Shown in pieces: positions 18,641 through 27,181 of a DNA stretch of 64,000 bases. A program made the position numbers and the translations under genes. Position 1 is the first letter of the stretch. Each line of letters begins with the position of its first letter. This DNA comes from Pseudaminobacter sp040049255 (lineage in GTDB: Bacteria; Pseudomonadota; Alphaproteobacteria; Rhizobiales; Rhizobiaceae): the NCBI RefSeq assembly GCF_040049255.1, contig NZ_JBDZDR010000002.1:124001-188000 (forward strand). The letters are read 5' to 3'. The notes under the pieces were generated by a model that worked only from the letters and a program-made list of their open reading frames with translations, was not told the DNA's origin and ran no database searches.

Positions 18641-18816
18641 CTGCTTCCTGCAAGCTTACCAGAGCCCGTCGGCGATGCGGAGCCACGGAAATAGTTTTGC
18701 GGGGAAAAGTCTCAATCGACTGATTTTGCCGCATCGCCCTTTCGGCGGTGTGTCATGCCAGGAAGGATCACTGGCATAAATCCTAGCGATTAGAAAAATT
18801 CATTGGCGCAACCCGT

Positions 18817-18846
18817 TGGACCACGGATACGGTCCACTGGTCCACA
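18817..18846. promoter_or_regulatory. putative MocR operator in the pgi/mocR spacer
   Basis: Three copies of a TGGACC/GGTCCA word are packed here: TGGACCAC (18817..18824) and the tandem octamers GGTCCACT and GGTCCACA (18831..18846), giving both an inverted and a direct repeat. MocR/GabR-type dimers typically bind direct plus inverted copies of short words, and TGGAC-type words are reported for TauR. The block ends 36 nt before the mocR start, which suits autoregulation. The assignment is inferred from position and pattern. Confidence 0.5.
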
Positions 18847-18882
18847 AAAGATAAAGCATAACGCCTGACCGGGGAATTACTG

Positions 18883-20376
18883 ATGCCACAGAGAAACGAT
18901 TCGGCCATTTGGTCGGGACTGTTCCGGATATCCGCGGAATCCGGCCAGACGCTTCAGGCACAGATCCGTCAGGCCATCGTCGCAGCCATTCTCGACCGCC
19001 AGATCGCCGCTTCCATGCCGCTGCCTTCCTGCCGCATCCTGGCCGAGAAGCTCGGCGTTGCGCGCGGCACGGTGGTGCTGGCCTTCCAGCAACTTGTCGA
19101 CCAGGGCTTCCTGGTGGCGCGCGAGCGGCGCGGCCACTTCGTCAATCCGGAGGTGCTGGCCACCCCCGCCAAGCCGCAGCACAAGACCGGCGAACAGGCC
19201 AGCGAGATCGACTGGAAGGCGCGCCGCCAGATCCCGGCCAGCGACATGCCGCGCGCGGCCAAGCTCGACAACTGGATCAAGTCTTCCTACCCCTTTGTCT
19301 ATGGCCAGTTCGACCCAGCGCTGTTTCCCACCGCGGAATGGCGTGAATGCAACCGCATGGCGCTCGCGGTGCTCGAAATCCGCAACTGGGCGGCCGATAT
19401 GGTGGACCGCGACGACCCGCTGCTGATCGAGCAGATCCAGGCCCGCCTCCTGCCCCGGCGCGGCATCTTCGCCAATCCCGACGAGATCATCGTCACGCTG
19501 GGCGCGCAGAACGCGCTCTACATGCTGGCCACGCTGCTGATGACCAAGGGCAGCAAGGTGGCGATGGAGGACCCCGGCTATCCGGATGCGCGCAGCATCT
19601 TCCGGCTGGCCGGCGCCGAGATCCAGCCCACCCCGGTCGATGAGGACGGCATCGTCACCTCGGCCATTCCCTCGGACGCCGGCTTCGTCTTCGTCACCCC
19701 CAGCCATCATTGCCCGACCATGGTGTCGATGAGCGCCGAGCGGCGGCAGGACCTGCTGGCGCGCGCCAGCCGCAACAACCAGATCATCATCGAGGACGGC
19801 TATGACAGCCAGCTTCTCGACGAGGCGCCGCAGCAGGCGCTGAAGAGCATCGACCGGTCCGGCCGCGTGGTCTATGTCGGCTCCATGTCCAAGACGCTCG
19901 CGCCCGGCCTGCGGCTGGGCTACATCGTCGCCTCCGCCGACCTTATCGCCGAACTGCGGGCGCTGCGCCGCTTCGTGCTGCGCCATCCGCCGGCAAACAA
20001 CCAGCGCGCGGTGGCGCTTTTCCTGTCGCTCGGCCATCACGAGGCGCTGGTGCGCCGACTGTCGTCGGCCTTCGACGAGCGCCGCAAGCGTCTGGTCCAG
20101 GCCATCGACGCCTTCCTGCCCGATTGGCGGCCGACCGTCACGTCCGGCGGCACTTCGCTGTGGTTGGAGGGGCCGCGCGGCACCGATGCCCGCAGCCTCG
20201 CCGAGGCGGCCGCCTCGCGCAGCGTCATCATCGAGCCCGGCGACCGCTTCTTCGACCGCGCCGACAAGCCGTCGCGCTTCATGCGGCTCGGCTTCTCCTC
20301 CATCGCTCTCCAGCACATCGAGCCCGGCATTCGCGAGCTGGCGACGGCCGCCGGCCGCCGGCCCGCGGCTGCCTGA
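18883..20376 (+). CDS. MocR-family regulator (GntR HTH fused to aminotransferase-like domain)
   Basis: This 497-residue protein has a winged HTH at ~20-88 (SCRILAEKLGVARGTVVLAF as recognition region) joined by a linker to a type I aminotransferase-fold domain (~140-490). The PLP-binding lysine is K337 in YVGSMSKTLAPG, and the PLP-contacting segment IEDGYDSQ lies at 303-310. Such regulators sense PLP adducts of amines or amino acids. It precedes the MttB-family gene on the same strand by 188 nt and is separated from it by a hairpin, so the two may be distinct transcripts. The likely role is control of the downstream methylamine-type gene and of itself. Confidence 0.88.
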   Translation: MPQRNDSAIWSGLFRISAESGQTLQAQIRQAIVAAILDRQIAASMPLPSCRILAEKLGVARGTVVLAFQQLVDQGFLVARERRGHFVNPEVLATPAKPQHKTGEQASEIDWKARRQIPASDMPRAAKLDNWIKSSYPFVYGQFDPALFPTAEWRECNRMALAVLEIRNWAADMVDRDDPLLIEQIQARLLPRRGIFANPDEIIVTLGAQNALYMLATLLMTKGSKVAMEDPGYPDARSIFRLAGAEIQPTPVDEDGIVTSAIPSDAGFVFVTPSHHCPTMVSMSAERRQDLLARASRNNQIIIEDGYDSQLLDEAPQQALKSIDRSGRVVYVGSMSKTLAPGLRLGYIVASADLIAELRALRRFVLRHPPANNQRAVALFLSLGHHEALVRRLSSAFDERRKRLVQAIDAFLPDWRPTVTSGGTSLWLEGPRGTDARSLAEAAASRSVIIEPGDRFFDRADKPSRFMRLGFSSIALQHIEPGIRELATAAGRRPAAA

Positions 20377-20386
20377 AGCACCGCAC

Positions 20387-20407
20387 GCGGCCGGCGTTTC
20401 CGGCCGC
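20387..20407 (+). terminator. hairpin after the MocR gene
   Basis: GCGGCCGG-CGTTT-CCGGCCGC forms a perfect 8-bp stem 10 nt after the mocR stop. Without a U tract it is a plausible 3'-end structure separating mocR from the MttB-family gene. Confidence 0.45.
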
Positions 20408-20564
20408 CTTCCAGGCGAAAACTCCTGGCACATCTGGCGGCAACAGGTGGCCCATACGCCTGGCCTATTAGGCGCTGCATAGTCTCCGCCATAGGGGAAC
20501 CAGGCCGCGCGACCGGAGGCACATTCGGCGCGAGAGGGCCAGCGAATATGGTGGAGGTTTTCGC

Positions 20565-22154
20565 ATGTCGAGCGCGCTCGAACAGCATGACGTCGTGGCA
20601 GCAGACCAGAAGTCTCGCAGGTCCGGCGGCCGGGAGGCGCGTCGTGCGCTTCGCGCCGCCCCCCTGGCCGAGGATGTCCGGCCTATCCGTCCCGGACTGG
20701 AGGGCGGCAGGTATAAGCCGTTGGGCCAGAACGATCTGGAACGCATCCATGAATCGGTGCTGACGCTGCTCGAAACCGTCGGTTTCGCCAATGCGATCCC
20801 CAGCTGCATCGAGGCGCTGACGCGGGTGGGCGCTATCTATGGCGAGGACGGCCGCATCCGCTTCCCGCGCGAGCTGGTGCTGTCGACGATCAAGAACGCC
20901 GCGCGCAACTTCACGCTCTATGGCCAGGACCCCAAGCACGACATGATGATCCAGGGCACGCGCGTGCACTATGGCACGGCAGGCGCGGCGGTCCACCTCG
21001 TCGACGTCGAAAAGCGCGAATACCGCGAGTCGCTGCTGCAGGACATCTACGACGCCGCCCGCATCGTCGATGGGCTCGATAACATCCACTTCTTCCAGCG
21101 GCCGATGGTGCCCCGCGACGTTCCCGACCCGCTCGATATGGACTTCAACACGCTCTATGCCTGCGTGATGGGCACGTCGAAGCATGTCGGCACCTCGTTC
21201 ACCGTCCGCGAGAACGTGGCGCCAGCACTGGAGATGCTCTACGCAATCGCCGGCGGCGAGGAGAATTTCCGTGCCCGGCCGTTCGTTTCCAATTCCAACT
21301 GCTTCGTGGTGCCGCCGATGAAGTTCGCCGAGGATGCCTGCGGCGTGCTCGAAGCGTGCGTGGAGGGCGGCATCCCGATCCTGCTGCTTTCGGCCGGGCA
21401 GGCCGGCGCCACCGCACCCGCGGCGATTGCTGGCGCGGTGGTGCAGGCGGTGGCCGAGGTGCTGGCGGGCCTCGTCTATGTCAACGCGCTGAAGCCCGGG
21501 CACCCGGCCATCTTCGGCACCTGGCCGTTCGTGTCGGACCTGCGCACCGGCGCCATGTCGGGCGGCTCGGCCGAGCAGGCGCTGCTGACGGCGGCCTGCG
21601 CGCAGATGGCCCAGTTCTACGATCTGCCCGGCGGATCGGCCGCCGGCATGGCCGACTCCAAGCTGCCCGACATCCAGTCCGGCTACGAAAAGGGCATCAC
21701 CAATGTGATGGCCGGCCTGTCGGGGCTCAACCTCGTCTATGAATCGGCCGGCATGCATGCGTCGCTGCTCGGCTTCTGCCTGGAAAGCCTGATCATCGAC
21801 AACGACATGCTCGGCCACTGCCAGCGCTGCGTGCGCGGTATCGAGGTCACCGACGAGGCGATGTCGATCGATACGATCACCGAGGTCTGCCTCAACGGTC
21901 CCGGCCACTATCTCGGCAACGACCAGACGCTGAAGCTGATGCAGACCGAATATTTCTACCCGGCCATAGGCGACCGTTTCAGCCCGAAGGAATGGAACGA
22001 GAAGGGCAAGCCCGACATATTGCAGCGGGCCATCGCCGAGAAGAAGCGCATCCTGGCCGAGCGCTTCCCGCGCCATGTGCCGCGCTCCATCGACGACAAG
22101 CTGCGCGCGCGCTTTGAGAACATCCTGCTGCCGCGCAGCGGCATGGGCGGGTAG
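20565..22154 (+). CDS. trimethylamine methyltransferase (MttB) family protein, non-pyrrolysine
   Basis: This 529-residue protein matches the MttB superfamily end to end: LERIHESVLTLLETVGF near the N-terminus, IKNAARNFTLYGQDP, GMADSKLPDIQSGYEKG and the C-terminal HYLGNDQTL. The frame contains no internal amber codon, so it belongs to the large non-pyrrolysine branch whose characterised members demethylate quaternary amines (glycine betaine, carnitine, proline betaine) onto a corrinoid protein. No corrinoid protein or reactivase gene lies nearby. The ATG at 20565 has GGAGG upstream. About 40 N-terminal residues are Arg/Ala-rich and not conserved in appearance. The substrate is probably a quaternary or tertiary amine. 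Confidence 0.87.
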   Translation: MSSALEQHDVVAADQKSRRSGGREARRALRAAPLAEDVRPIRPGLEGGRYKPLGQNDLERIHESVLTLLETVGFANAIPSCIEALTRVGAIYGEDGRIRFPRELVLSTIKNAARNFTLYGQDPKHDMMIQGTRVHYGTAGAAVHLVDVEKREYRESLLQDIYDAARIVDGLDNIHFFQRPMVPRDVPDPLDMDFNTLYACVMGTSKHVGTSFTVRENVAPALEMLYAIAGGEENFRARPFVSNSNCFVVPPMKFAEDACGVLEACVEGGIPILLLSAGQAGATAPAAIAGAVVQAVAEVLAGLVYVNALKPGHPAIFGTWPFVSDLRTGAMSGGSAEQALLTAACAQMAQFYDLPGGSAAGMADSKLPDIQSGYEKGITNVMAGLSGLNLVYESAGMHASLLGFCLESLIIDNDMLGHCQRCVRGIEVTDEAMSIDTITEVCLNGPGHYLGNDQTLKLMQTEYFYPAIGDRFSPKEWNEKGKPDILQRAIAEKKRILAERFPRHVPRSIDDKLRARFENILLPRSGMGG

Positions 22155-22165
22155 GGCGCTGGAAA

Positions 22166-22192
22166 GGAAAGCGGCCGGTGCGGCCGCTTTCC
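22166..22192 (+). terminator. terminator-like hairpin after the MttB-family gene
   Basis: GGAAAGCGGCC-GGTGC-GGCCGCTTTCC is a perfect 11-bp stem beginning 12 nt after the stop codon and ending 14 nt before the convergent DUF930 stop. It is symmetrical and can serve both genes. Confidence 0.65.
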
Positions 22193-22205
22193 GAACCGAC
22201 GACGC

Positions 22206-22613
22206 TCAGCGCCAGAGATTGTATTTCGGCCAGTCGTCCTCGGAAATCCTCTCGCCGATCTTGTAGCTGAACGACAGAACCTTCATGCGGTCGTGGGCGG
22301 TGCGGCAGGTGTAGGAGAGGCGATACCACCGGCCCTTGGCGCGGAAGGCGGCGCCGGGGCTCTCGATCGCGTCGCCTTGCAGTGTCGGCGTCTTGATCGC
22401 ATAGGCCACGACGCGGTCCGGCTTATAGGGGTTCGCGTCGCGCGCGATGCGTTCCAGCGCCTCCGCGTCGCAGCGCTGTTCAAGCCGGGTGTCGGGGTCG
22501 AGTTTCAGGAGGCCGGCCTTCAGTCGCGCATCGAGCGCCACGGCCGGCGAAGCGAGCACCAGCAGTGCCGACGCAGTGAGACAGAGCTTTCTCATGACGG
22601 GCAGGTGCATCAT
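22206..22613 (-). CDS. DUF930 domain-containing exported protein
   Basis: This 135-residue protein has a Sec signal peptide (RKLCLTASALLVLASPAVA) and a mature part that begins LDARLKAGLLKLDPDTRLEQRC, the pattern of the DUF930 family found in Rhizobiales, and ends near WPKYNLW. Two conserved cysteines (QRC and YTC) could form a disulfide in the periplasm. Function is unknown. The start is uncertain between 22613 and 22595, as no clear Shine-Dalgarno sequence precedes either ATG. Confidence 0.8.
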   Translation of the reverse strand: MMHLPVMRKLCLTASALLVLASPAVALDARLKAGLLKLDPDTRLEQRCDAEALERIARDANPYKPDRVVAYAIKTPTLQGDAIESPGAAFRAKGRWYRLSYTCRTAHDRMKVLSFSYKIGERISEDDWPKYNLWR

Positions 22614-22711
22614 ATTCGCGGGCCCAAATCAAGGCGGCATGGCCCGCGCCCACTGGAACCAAACCGCGCATCCGCCGTTCTTGTCCATTGCGCTTTGAGG
22701 AGAGGAAAGCC

Positions 22712-22978
22712 ATGGGCCCTCGTCTGGTTCTCGGATCTATTGTCGTGGCCCTTCTGGCCGTCGGCCATGCTCAGGCGCAGAATGCAACTCAGCTTTTCCC
22801 TCCCGATGGGGCGATCAAGCTTTCCGAAATCGTCGCCAAGGTCGAAAAGCGGGACCAGTTCCGCTACGTCAGCGAAATCGAGTGGAACCAGGACGGCTAT
22901 TACGACGTGATCTACCACACCGCCGACAAGGCCAAGGTAGAGATCAAGATCGATCCGAAAACCGGCCAGCCGCGTTGA
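22712..22978 (+). CDS. small exported PepSY-like protein
   Basis: This 88-residue protein has a signal peptide ending around GHAQAQ and a single compact domain of the PepSY type: KLSEIVAKVEKRDQFRYVSE, then the strands YYDVIYHTADK and KVEIKIDPKTGQ. Such domains are thought to inhibit or modulate periplasmic enzymes. The ATG at 22712 has GAGGAGAGGAAAG upstream. It is divergent from the DUF930 gene. Confidence 0.75.
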   Translation: MGPRLVLGSIVVALLAVGHAQAQNATQLFPPDGAIKLSEIVAKVEKRDQFRYVSEIEWNQDGYYDVIYHTADKAKVEIKIDPKTGQPR

Positions 22979-23118
22979 CGCACTTCATCGGTCGAGGGTG
23001 AGAATCCGGGCGGCATTGAAGCAAAAAAACGGTTTCCGAACAGTAGACATCCCGCCGCCAATCGCCCAATCTGTGCCCAGAAAAAGCATTGCTGCCTAGA
23101 CGGGGCGACCTGAGCCGG

Positions 23119-24003
23119 ATGAGCATGACAAAAGGGTGGACGCTGTACGACCGGCGATTGGCATGGGCTCTCGTTGCTCCCACCTTTCTGCTGCTGCTGT
23201 TTTTCTTGCTGTTACCAATCGCAGTAATGGCAGCCTACACCTTCTTCACCTTTGTCACGGCCGGCGTCGAGACAAGCGCGCTGACCTTCGACAACTGGAA
23301 GGAGTTCCTGTTAGACAGCTACTATCACGGCTTTCTTCTCAAGACGGTGCGGGTCGGCGCGATGACGGCCGTGATTTGCGCGGTTCTCGGATACTTTCCG
23401 GCCTATTTCATCTGGGCCACGACGTTCCGGCACAAATGGCTGCTGCTGCTTTTGCTCATCGTGCCGTTCTGGATCAGCTTCACGATCCGCACCTTTTCGT
23501 GGATACATATCCTTGGCGAGCAGGGGCTCATCAATGTCACTCTGCTCAAGCTTGGCATCATCTCAGAGCCGCTGCCGATGCTCTATACCGAGGGCGCGGT
23601 CATCATGGGGCTGCTGCATTTCCTGCTGCCCTACATGATCCTCAATGTCTATGTGAGCCTTGAAAGCATCGACCGCACGTTGATTTCCGCAGCCCGTTCC
23701 ATGGGCTGCACCAGTGCGCAGGCGTTCCGGGAGGTCACCCTGCCCTTGTCCCTGCCGGGCCTGGGCGCGGGGCTGCTGTTGTGCTTCGTGCTTGCCGCCG
23801 GAAGCTATGTGACGCCGCAGCTGCTGGGTTCGGGCCGCGACGCGCTGTTCGGCAATCTCATCTACGACACCATCATGGGGCAGCTGAACTGGCCGCTGGG
23901 CGCCACGCTGTCCATCGTCCTGTTCGTGCTGCTGGGCTGCGCGGCCGCTGCCTATACGCGCTACATGGGCATGTCCCAGATCATGAAGGGCCTTGGCGGA
24001 TGA
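23119..24003 (+). CDS. polyamine-type ABC transporter permease (PotB-like)
   Basis: This 294-residue permease has six predicted TM helices and the EAA loop around ISAARSMGCTSAQAFREVTLPLSLPG. The opening DRRLAWALVAPTFLLLLFFLLLPI and the segment PFWISFTIRTFSWIHILGEQG are typical of the PotB branch. It is the first gene of a permease-permease-binding protein-ATPase operon. I chose ATG 23119; a TTG at 23089 is in frame, and the ribosome binding site is poor for both. The ligand is a polyamine or a related compound by family only. Confidence 0.87.
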   Translation: MSMTKGWTLYDRRLAWALVAPTFLLLLFFLLLPIAVMAAYTFFTFVTAGVETSALTFDNWKEFLLDSYYHGFLLKTVRVGAMTAVICAVLGYFPAYFIWATTFRHKWLLLLLLIVPFWISFTIRTFSWIHILGEQGLINVTLLKLGIISEPLPMLYTEGAVIMGLLHFLLPYMILNVYVSLESIDRTLISAARSMGCTSAQAFREVTLPLSLPGLGAGLLLCFVLAAGSYVTPQLLGSGRDALFGNLIYDTIMGQLNWPLGATLSIVLFVLLGCAAAAYTRYMGMSQIMKGLGG

Positions 24004-24839
24004 GTGCACGCCAACACGACCGCGAAGGCAGATGGGCCTGGCGGCTGACCGGCGCGATCACGCTTCTTGTCTATATCTTCATGTTCGCGCCCATTGCGGC
24101 CACCGTCATCCTTTCCTTCAATTCGTCCATGTTCGGCGGCTTCCCGCTCACAGGGTTCAGCCTGCACTGGTACGAAAAGCTGCTGTCCAACGAGCAGGTT
24201 CTCACCGCGTTCAGGACCTCGTTGTGGATCGCGCTGGTCACAGCTGCGGTCACCACGGCGCTGGGCATCATGGTCGCCTTTGCGCTGGTGCGCTTCCAGT
24301 TTCCGGGAAAGCAGTCCTTCGGCACTCTGGTCATCTTGCCGGCGCTGGTGCCCGAAACGATTTTGGGTGTGGGGCTGCTGGTGCTGATCAAGGCGGTCGA
24401 TCAGCCGCGAACCATCTGGCTGCTTTTGCTCGGCCACATCCTTCTGGCGCTGCCTTACGTGGTGCTCGTCGTTCAGGCGCGGATGATCGGCATCAGCCGC
24501 ACCTATGAGGAGGCCGCCCTGTCGCTCGGGGCACCGCGGCTGGCGTCGTTCCGCGAAATCACCCTGCCGCTGCTTGTTCCCGCGGCCGTCGCCGGCGTGC
24601 TGCTGGCCTTCACCATTTCCTTCGACAACACTTCCGCCAGCCTGTTCTGGCGTCCCGCCGGCGTCGAGACGATGCCGACGCAGATACTTTCCATGCTGAA
24701 GATATCGGTCAGCCCGGAGGTCAACGCGCTCGGCACGGTGATGATCCTGGTCACCGTCGGCGTGCCGCTGGTCGGCGGCCTCATGCTGCAAGGTTTCACC
24801 CGCTTGATGAAGCGCGTTGGTGGAAAAGGGAACACATAA
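24000..24839 (+). CDS. polyamine-type ABC transporter permease (PotC-like)
   Basis: This 279-residue partner permease has six TM segments, the PotC-type segment ILSFNSSMFGGFPLTGFSLHWY after TM1 and the EAA loop EEAALSLGAPRLASFREITLPLL. Its ATG at 24000 overlaps the previous stop (ATGA), indicating coupling. A heterodimer with the PotB-like permease is expected. Confidence 0.88.
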   Translation: MSARQHDREGRWAWRLTGAITLLVYIFMFAPIAATVILSFNSSMFGGFPLTGFSLHWYEKLLSNEQVLTAFRTSLWIALVTAAVTTALGIMVAFALVRFQFPGKQSFGTLVILPALVPETILGVGLLVLIKAVDQPRTIWLLLLGHILLALPYVVLVVQARMIGISRTYEEAALSLGAPRLASFREITLPLLVPAAVAGVLLAFTISFDNTSASLFWRPAGVETMPTQILSMLKISVSPEVNALGTVMILVTVGVPLVGGLMLQGFTRLMKRVGGKGNT

Positions 24840-24858
24840 CGAAAAAGGGGAACGCAAG

Positions 24859-26001
24859 ATGAAAATGTCGACTACGACGCGACTGGAGCGCCTGAGCGAG
24901 CGTTATGCAAACGGCGATATCAGCCGCCGCAATTTTCTGACCCTGACGGCGGCGGCCGCTGCCGCGACGGGGCTTTCCATGCCCTGGATGGGCAGGGCGC
25001 TGGCAGCCGCCACGGAAGTTCGCTTCGACGGCTGGGGCGGCGTGGTGCAGGAGGCGATCGATAAATACGCCTTCCGGCCCTACACCCAGAAGACCAGCAT
25101 CAAGGTGGTGCAGGGCACCTTCGGCGACGAGGACGAGGTCATCACCAAGATCAAGACCTCGAAGCCGGGAGACTTCCAGGTCATCCACTCCTCGGGCGTC
25201 AACTACTACATAAAATATGTGAATGCGGGCTTCAATTCCGAGATCAACGAGGCCAACATTCCCAACATGGCGAATGTCCTGGTGCCGATGATCGAGCCCT
25301 TCCGCAAGATCACGCCCAAGATCTCGGCCGTGCCCTACGACTACGGCACCACCGGCCTCGCCTACAACAAGAACGTCATCTCGGACGACGAGGCCAAGGA
25401 AAAGGGCGTCGGCCTGCTGTTCGACAAGAAATATGCCGGCAAGGTTGGCGGCTACGCCGACATGACCACGCGCGTCTGGTATGCCGCGCTCCATTCGGGC
25501 CAAGACCCCAACAACATCACCGACATGGACGCCGTCTGGGCGAAGGTGCGCGAGAACCGCGACCTGGCCAAGAAGTTCTGGAGTTCGGGCGCCGAGCTGA
25601 TGGACCTTCTGTCGAAGGGCGAGATCGTGGTCACGGACGCGTGGTCCGGCCGCATCGCAGCGCTGCAGCAGCAGGGTCACCCGATCGGCTATCTCGATCC
25701 CGCCGGCTCCTATGCCTGGATGGAGGACATGCTGGTCGTCAAGGGCTCGCCGATGGCCGAATGTGAGGAACTGATCAACTTCATGCTCGAGCCCGCCACG
25801 GCAATCGCGGTTGCCGAAGGGCAAAACTATCCCCCTTCGCTGGATCCGACCAAGGTGAAGATGACCGAGAAGATCGAGTCGCTGCCTGCCTACGACCCGA
25901 CGGGATCGATGAAGGCGCTGACCTTCGCCGACCCGATCTACTGGGCGGAAAACGAAGACGCCTGGACCAAGCAGTGGGATAGGATCGCCAAAGGTGCGTG
26001 A
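24859..26001 (+). CDS. polyamine-type ABC transporter substrate-binding protein (PotD-like), Tat signal
   Basis: This 380-residue periplasmic binding protein has a twin-arginine leader: ISRRNFLTLTAAAAAATGLS at ~20-40 matches the (S/T)RRxFL consensus, followed by mature EVRFDGWGGVVQEA. The body, with YDYGTTGLAYNKN and DAWSGRIAALQQQG, is typical of the PotD/PotF group. I chose ATG 24859, with AAAGGGGAACG upstream. Unlike the other binding-protein genes in the window it is not followed by a hairpin, because the ATPase gene overlaps its 3' end. Confidence 0.87.
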   Translation: MKMSTTTRLERLSERYANGDISRRNFLTLTAAAAAATGLSMPWMGRALAAATEVRFDGWGGVVQEAIDKYAFRPYTQKTSIKVVQGTFGDEDEVITKIKTSKPGDFQVIHSSGVNYYIKYVNAGFNSEINEANIPNMANVLVPMIEPFRKITPKISAVPYDYGTTGLAYNKNVISDDEAKEKGVGLLFDKKYAGKVGGYADMTTRVWYAALHSGQDPNNITDMDAVWAKVRENRDLAKKFWSSGAELMDLLSKGEIVVTDAWSGRIAALQQQGHPIGYLDPAGSYAWMEDMLVVKGSPMAECEELINFMLEPATAIAVAEGQNYPPSLDPTKVKMTEKIESLPAYDPTGSMKALTFADPIYWAENEDAWTKQWDRIAKGA

Positions 26002-27181
26002 CAGCCTCGACACCACATCGCAGATGCCCCGGCCGGTCGCGGCCGGGGCATTCCTGGCTGGCGAGGATGCGCCGCTCCTTCGTGGCGAGCACTCGCTGCA
26101 ACAGCCGGCGGTGGAATTCAGCAATATCGACATTTCCTATGGCAAGTTCGTCGCGGTTCGCGATTTCTCGCTCGCCATCGCCAAGGGCAGTTTTGTCACC
26201 CTTCTTGGGCCGTCCGGCTGCGGCAAGACGACGATCCTTCGCTCCATCGCCGGGCTGGTCGACATTTCCCGGGGGCAGATTTCGATCGGCGGCAGGCGGG
26301 TCGACGACGTTCCGATCTACAAGCGCAACATCGGCCTGGTGTTCCAGAGCTACGCGCTGTTCCCGCACAAGAGCGTGTTCGACAATGTCGCCTTCGGCCT
26401 GAAATACAGGAACGTGCCCAGGCCCGAGATCGTCCGCCGGGTGGAGAAGGCACTCGAGATGGTGCGGCTTCCCGGCAGCGGCAAGAAGCTGCCTTCGCAG
26501 CTTTCCGGCGGCCAGCAGCAGCGCATCGCACTGGCGCGCGCCATCGTCTTCGAGCCGGAAGTGCTGCTGCTGGACGAGCCGCTGTCGGCGCTCGACGCCA
26601 ATATGCGCGAGGAGATGCGCGTCGAGATCAAGAAGATCCAGAAAGAGACCGGCATTACGGCCATCTTCGTGACCCACGATCAGGAAGAGGCCCTGTCCAT
26701 GTCCGACCAGATCGTGGTCATGAACGCCGGCACGGTGGAGCAGATCGGAACGCCCGAGCAGGTCTATCAGGAGCCGGCCACCGCATTCGTGGCCGATTTC
26801 CTGGGCAAGGCCAATATGCTGGCCGGAGTGGTTTCGCGGATGGACGGCCACACGGCCACAATCGCGCTCTCGGCCGGGCAGGTCGTCAGGGTGGCTTCGC
26901 CAAGGGCGCTGGCGCCGGGGGCGGGCGTCACCGTTGTCGTGCGGCCGCAGAAGCTGCTCCTGGGAGCGGCGGCCGGCGTCAACAGGCTTGCCGGGCGGGT
27001 GGCCTCAGCCTCCTATCTCGGCGGCAGCGCCATCTACGAGATCGACATTGGCGACAACACCATCATCCGCGCCAATACGCTGATCGACGGCAGGATCATG
27101 CGCGAAGGCGCGGCGGTGGAAGTCGGCTTCGAACCGCAAGGATGTGTTCTTCTCGACGAGAAAGGACGGCGGATCATCTAG
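25994..27181 (+). CDS. polyamine-type ABC transporter ATP-binding protein (PotA-like)
   Basis: This 395-residue ATPase has Walker A GPSGCGKTT, Q-loop LVFQSYALFPH, signature LSGGQQQR, Walker B LLLDEPLSALDA and a C-terminal TOBE domain (~310-390). The GTG start at 25994 overlaps the end of the binding-protein gene by 8 nt. The first ~40 residues before VEFSNIDISYG are an atypical leader. Its stop shares the tetranucleotide CTAG with the convergent epimerase gene. Confidence 0.88.
   Translation: MRDSLDTTSQMPRPVAAGAFLAGEDAPLLRGEHSLQQPAVEFSNIDISYGKFVAVRDFSLAIAKGSFVTLLGPSGCGKTTILRSIAGLVDISRGQISIGGRRVDDVPIYKRNIGLVFQSYALFPHKSVFDNVAFGLKYRNVPRPEIVRRVEKALEMVRLPGSGKKLPSQLSGGQQQRIALARAIVFEPEVLLLDEPLSALDANMREEMRVEIKKIQKETGITAIFVTHDQEEALSMSDQIVVMNAGTVEQIGTPEQVYQEPATAFVADFLGKANMLAGVVSRMDGHTATIALSAGQVVRVASPRALAPGAGVTVVVRPQKLLLGAAAGVNRLAGRVASASYLGGSAIYEIDIGDNTIIRANTLIDGRIMREGAAVEVGFEPQGCVLLDEKGRRII

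Noticed and set aside
20565..22154. Pyrrolysine-containing MttB
   Set aside because: The frame has no internal TAG codon.
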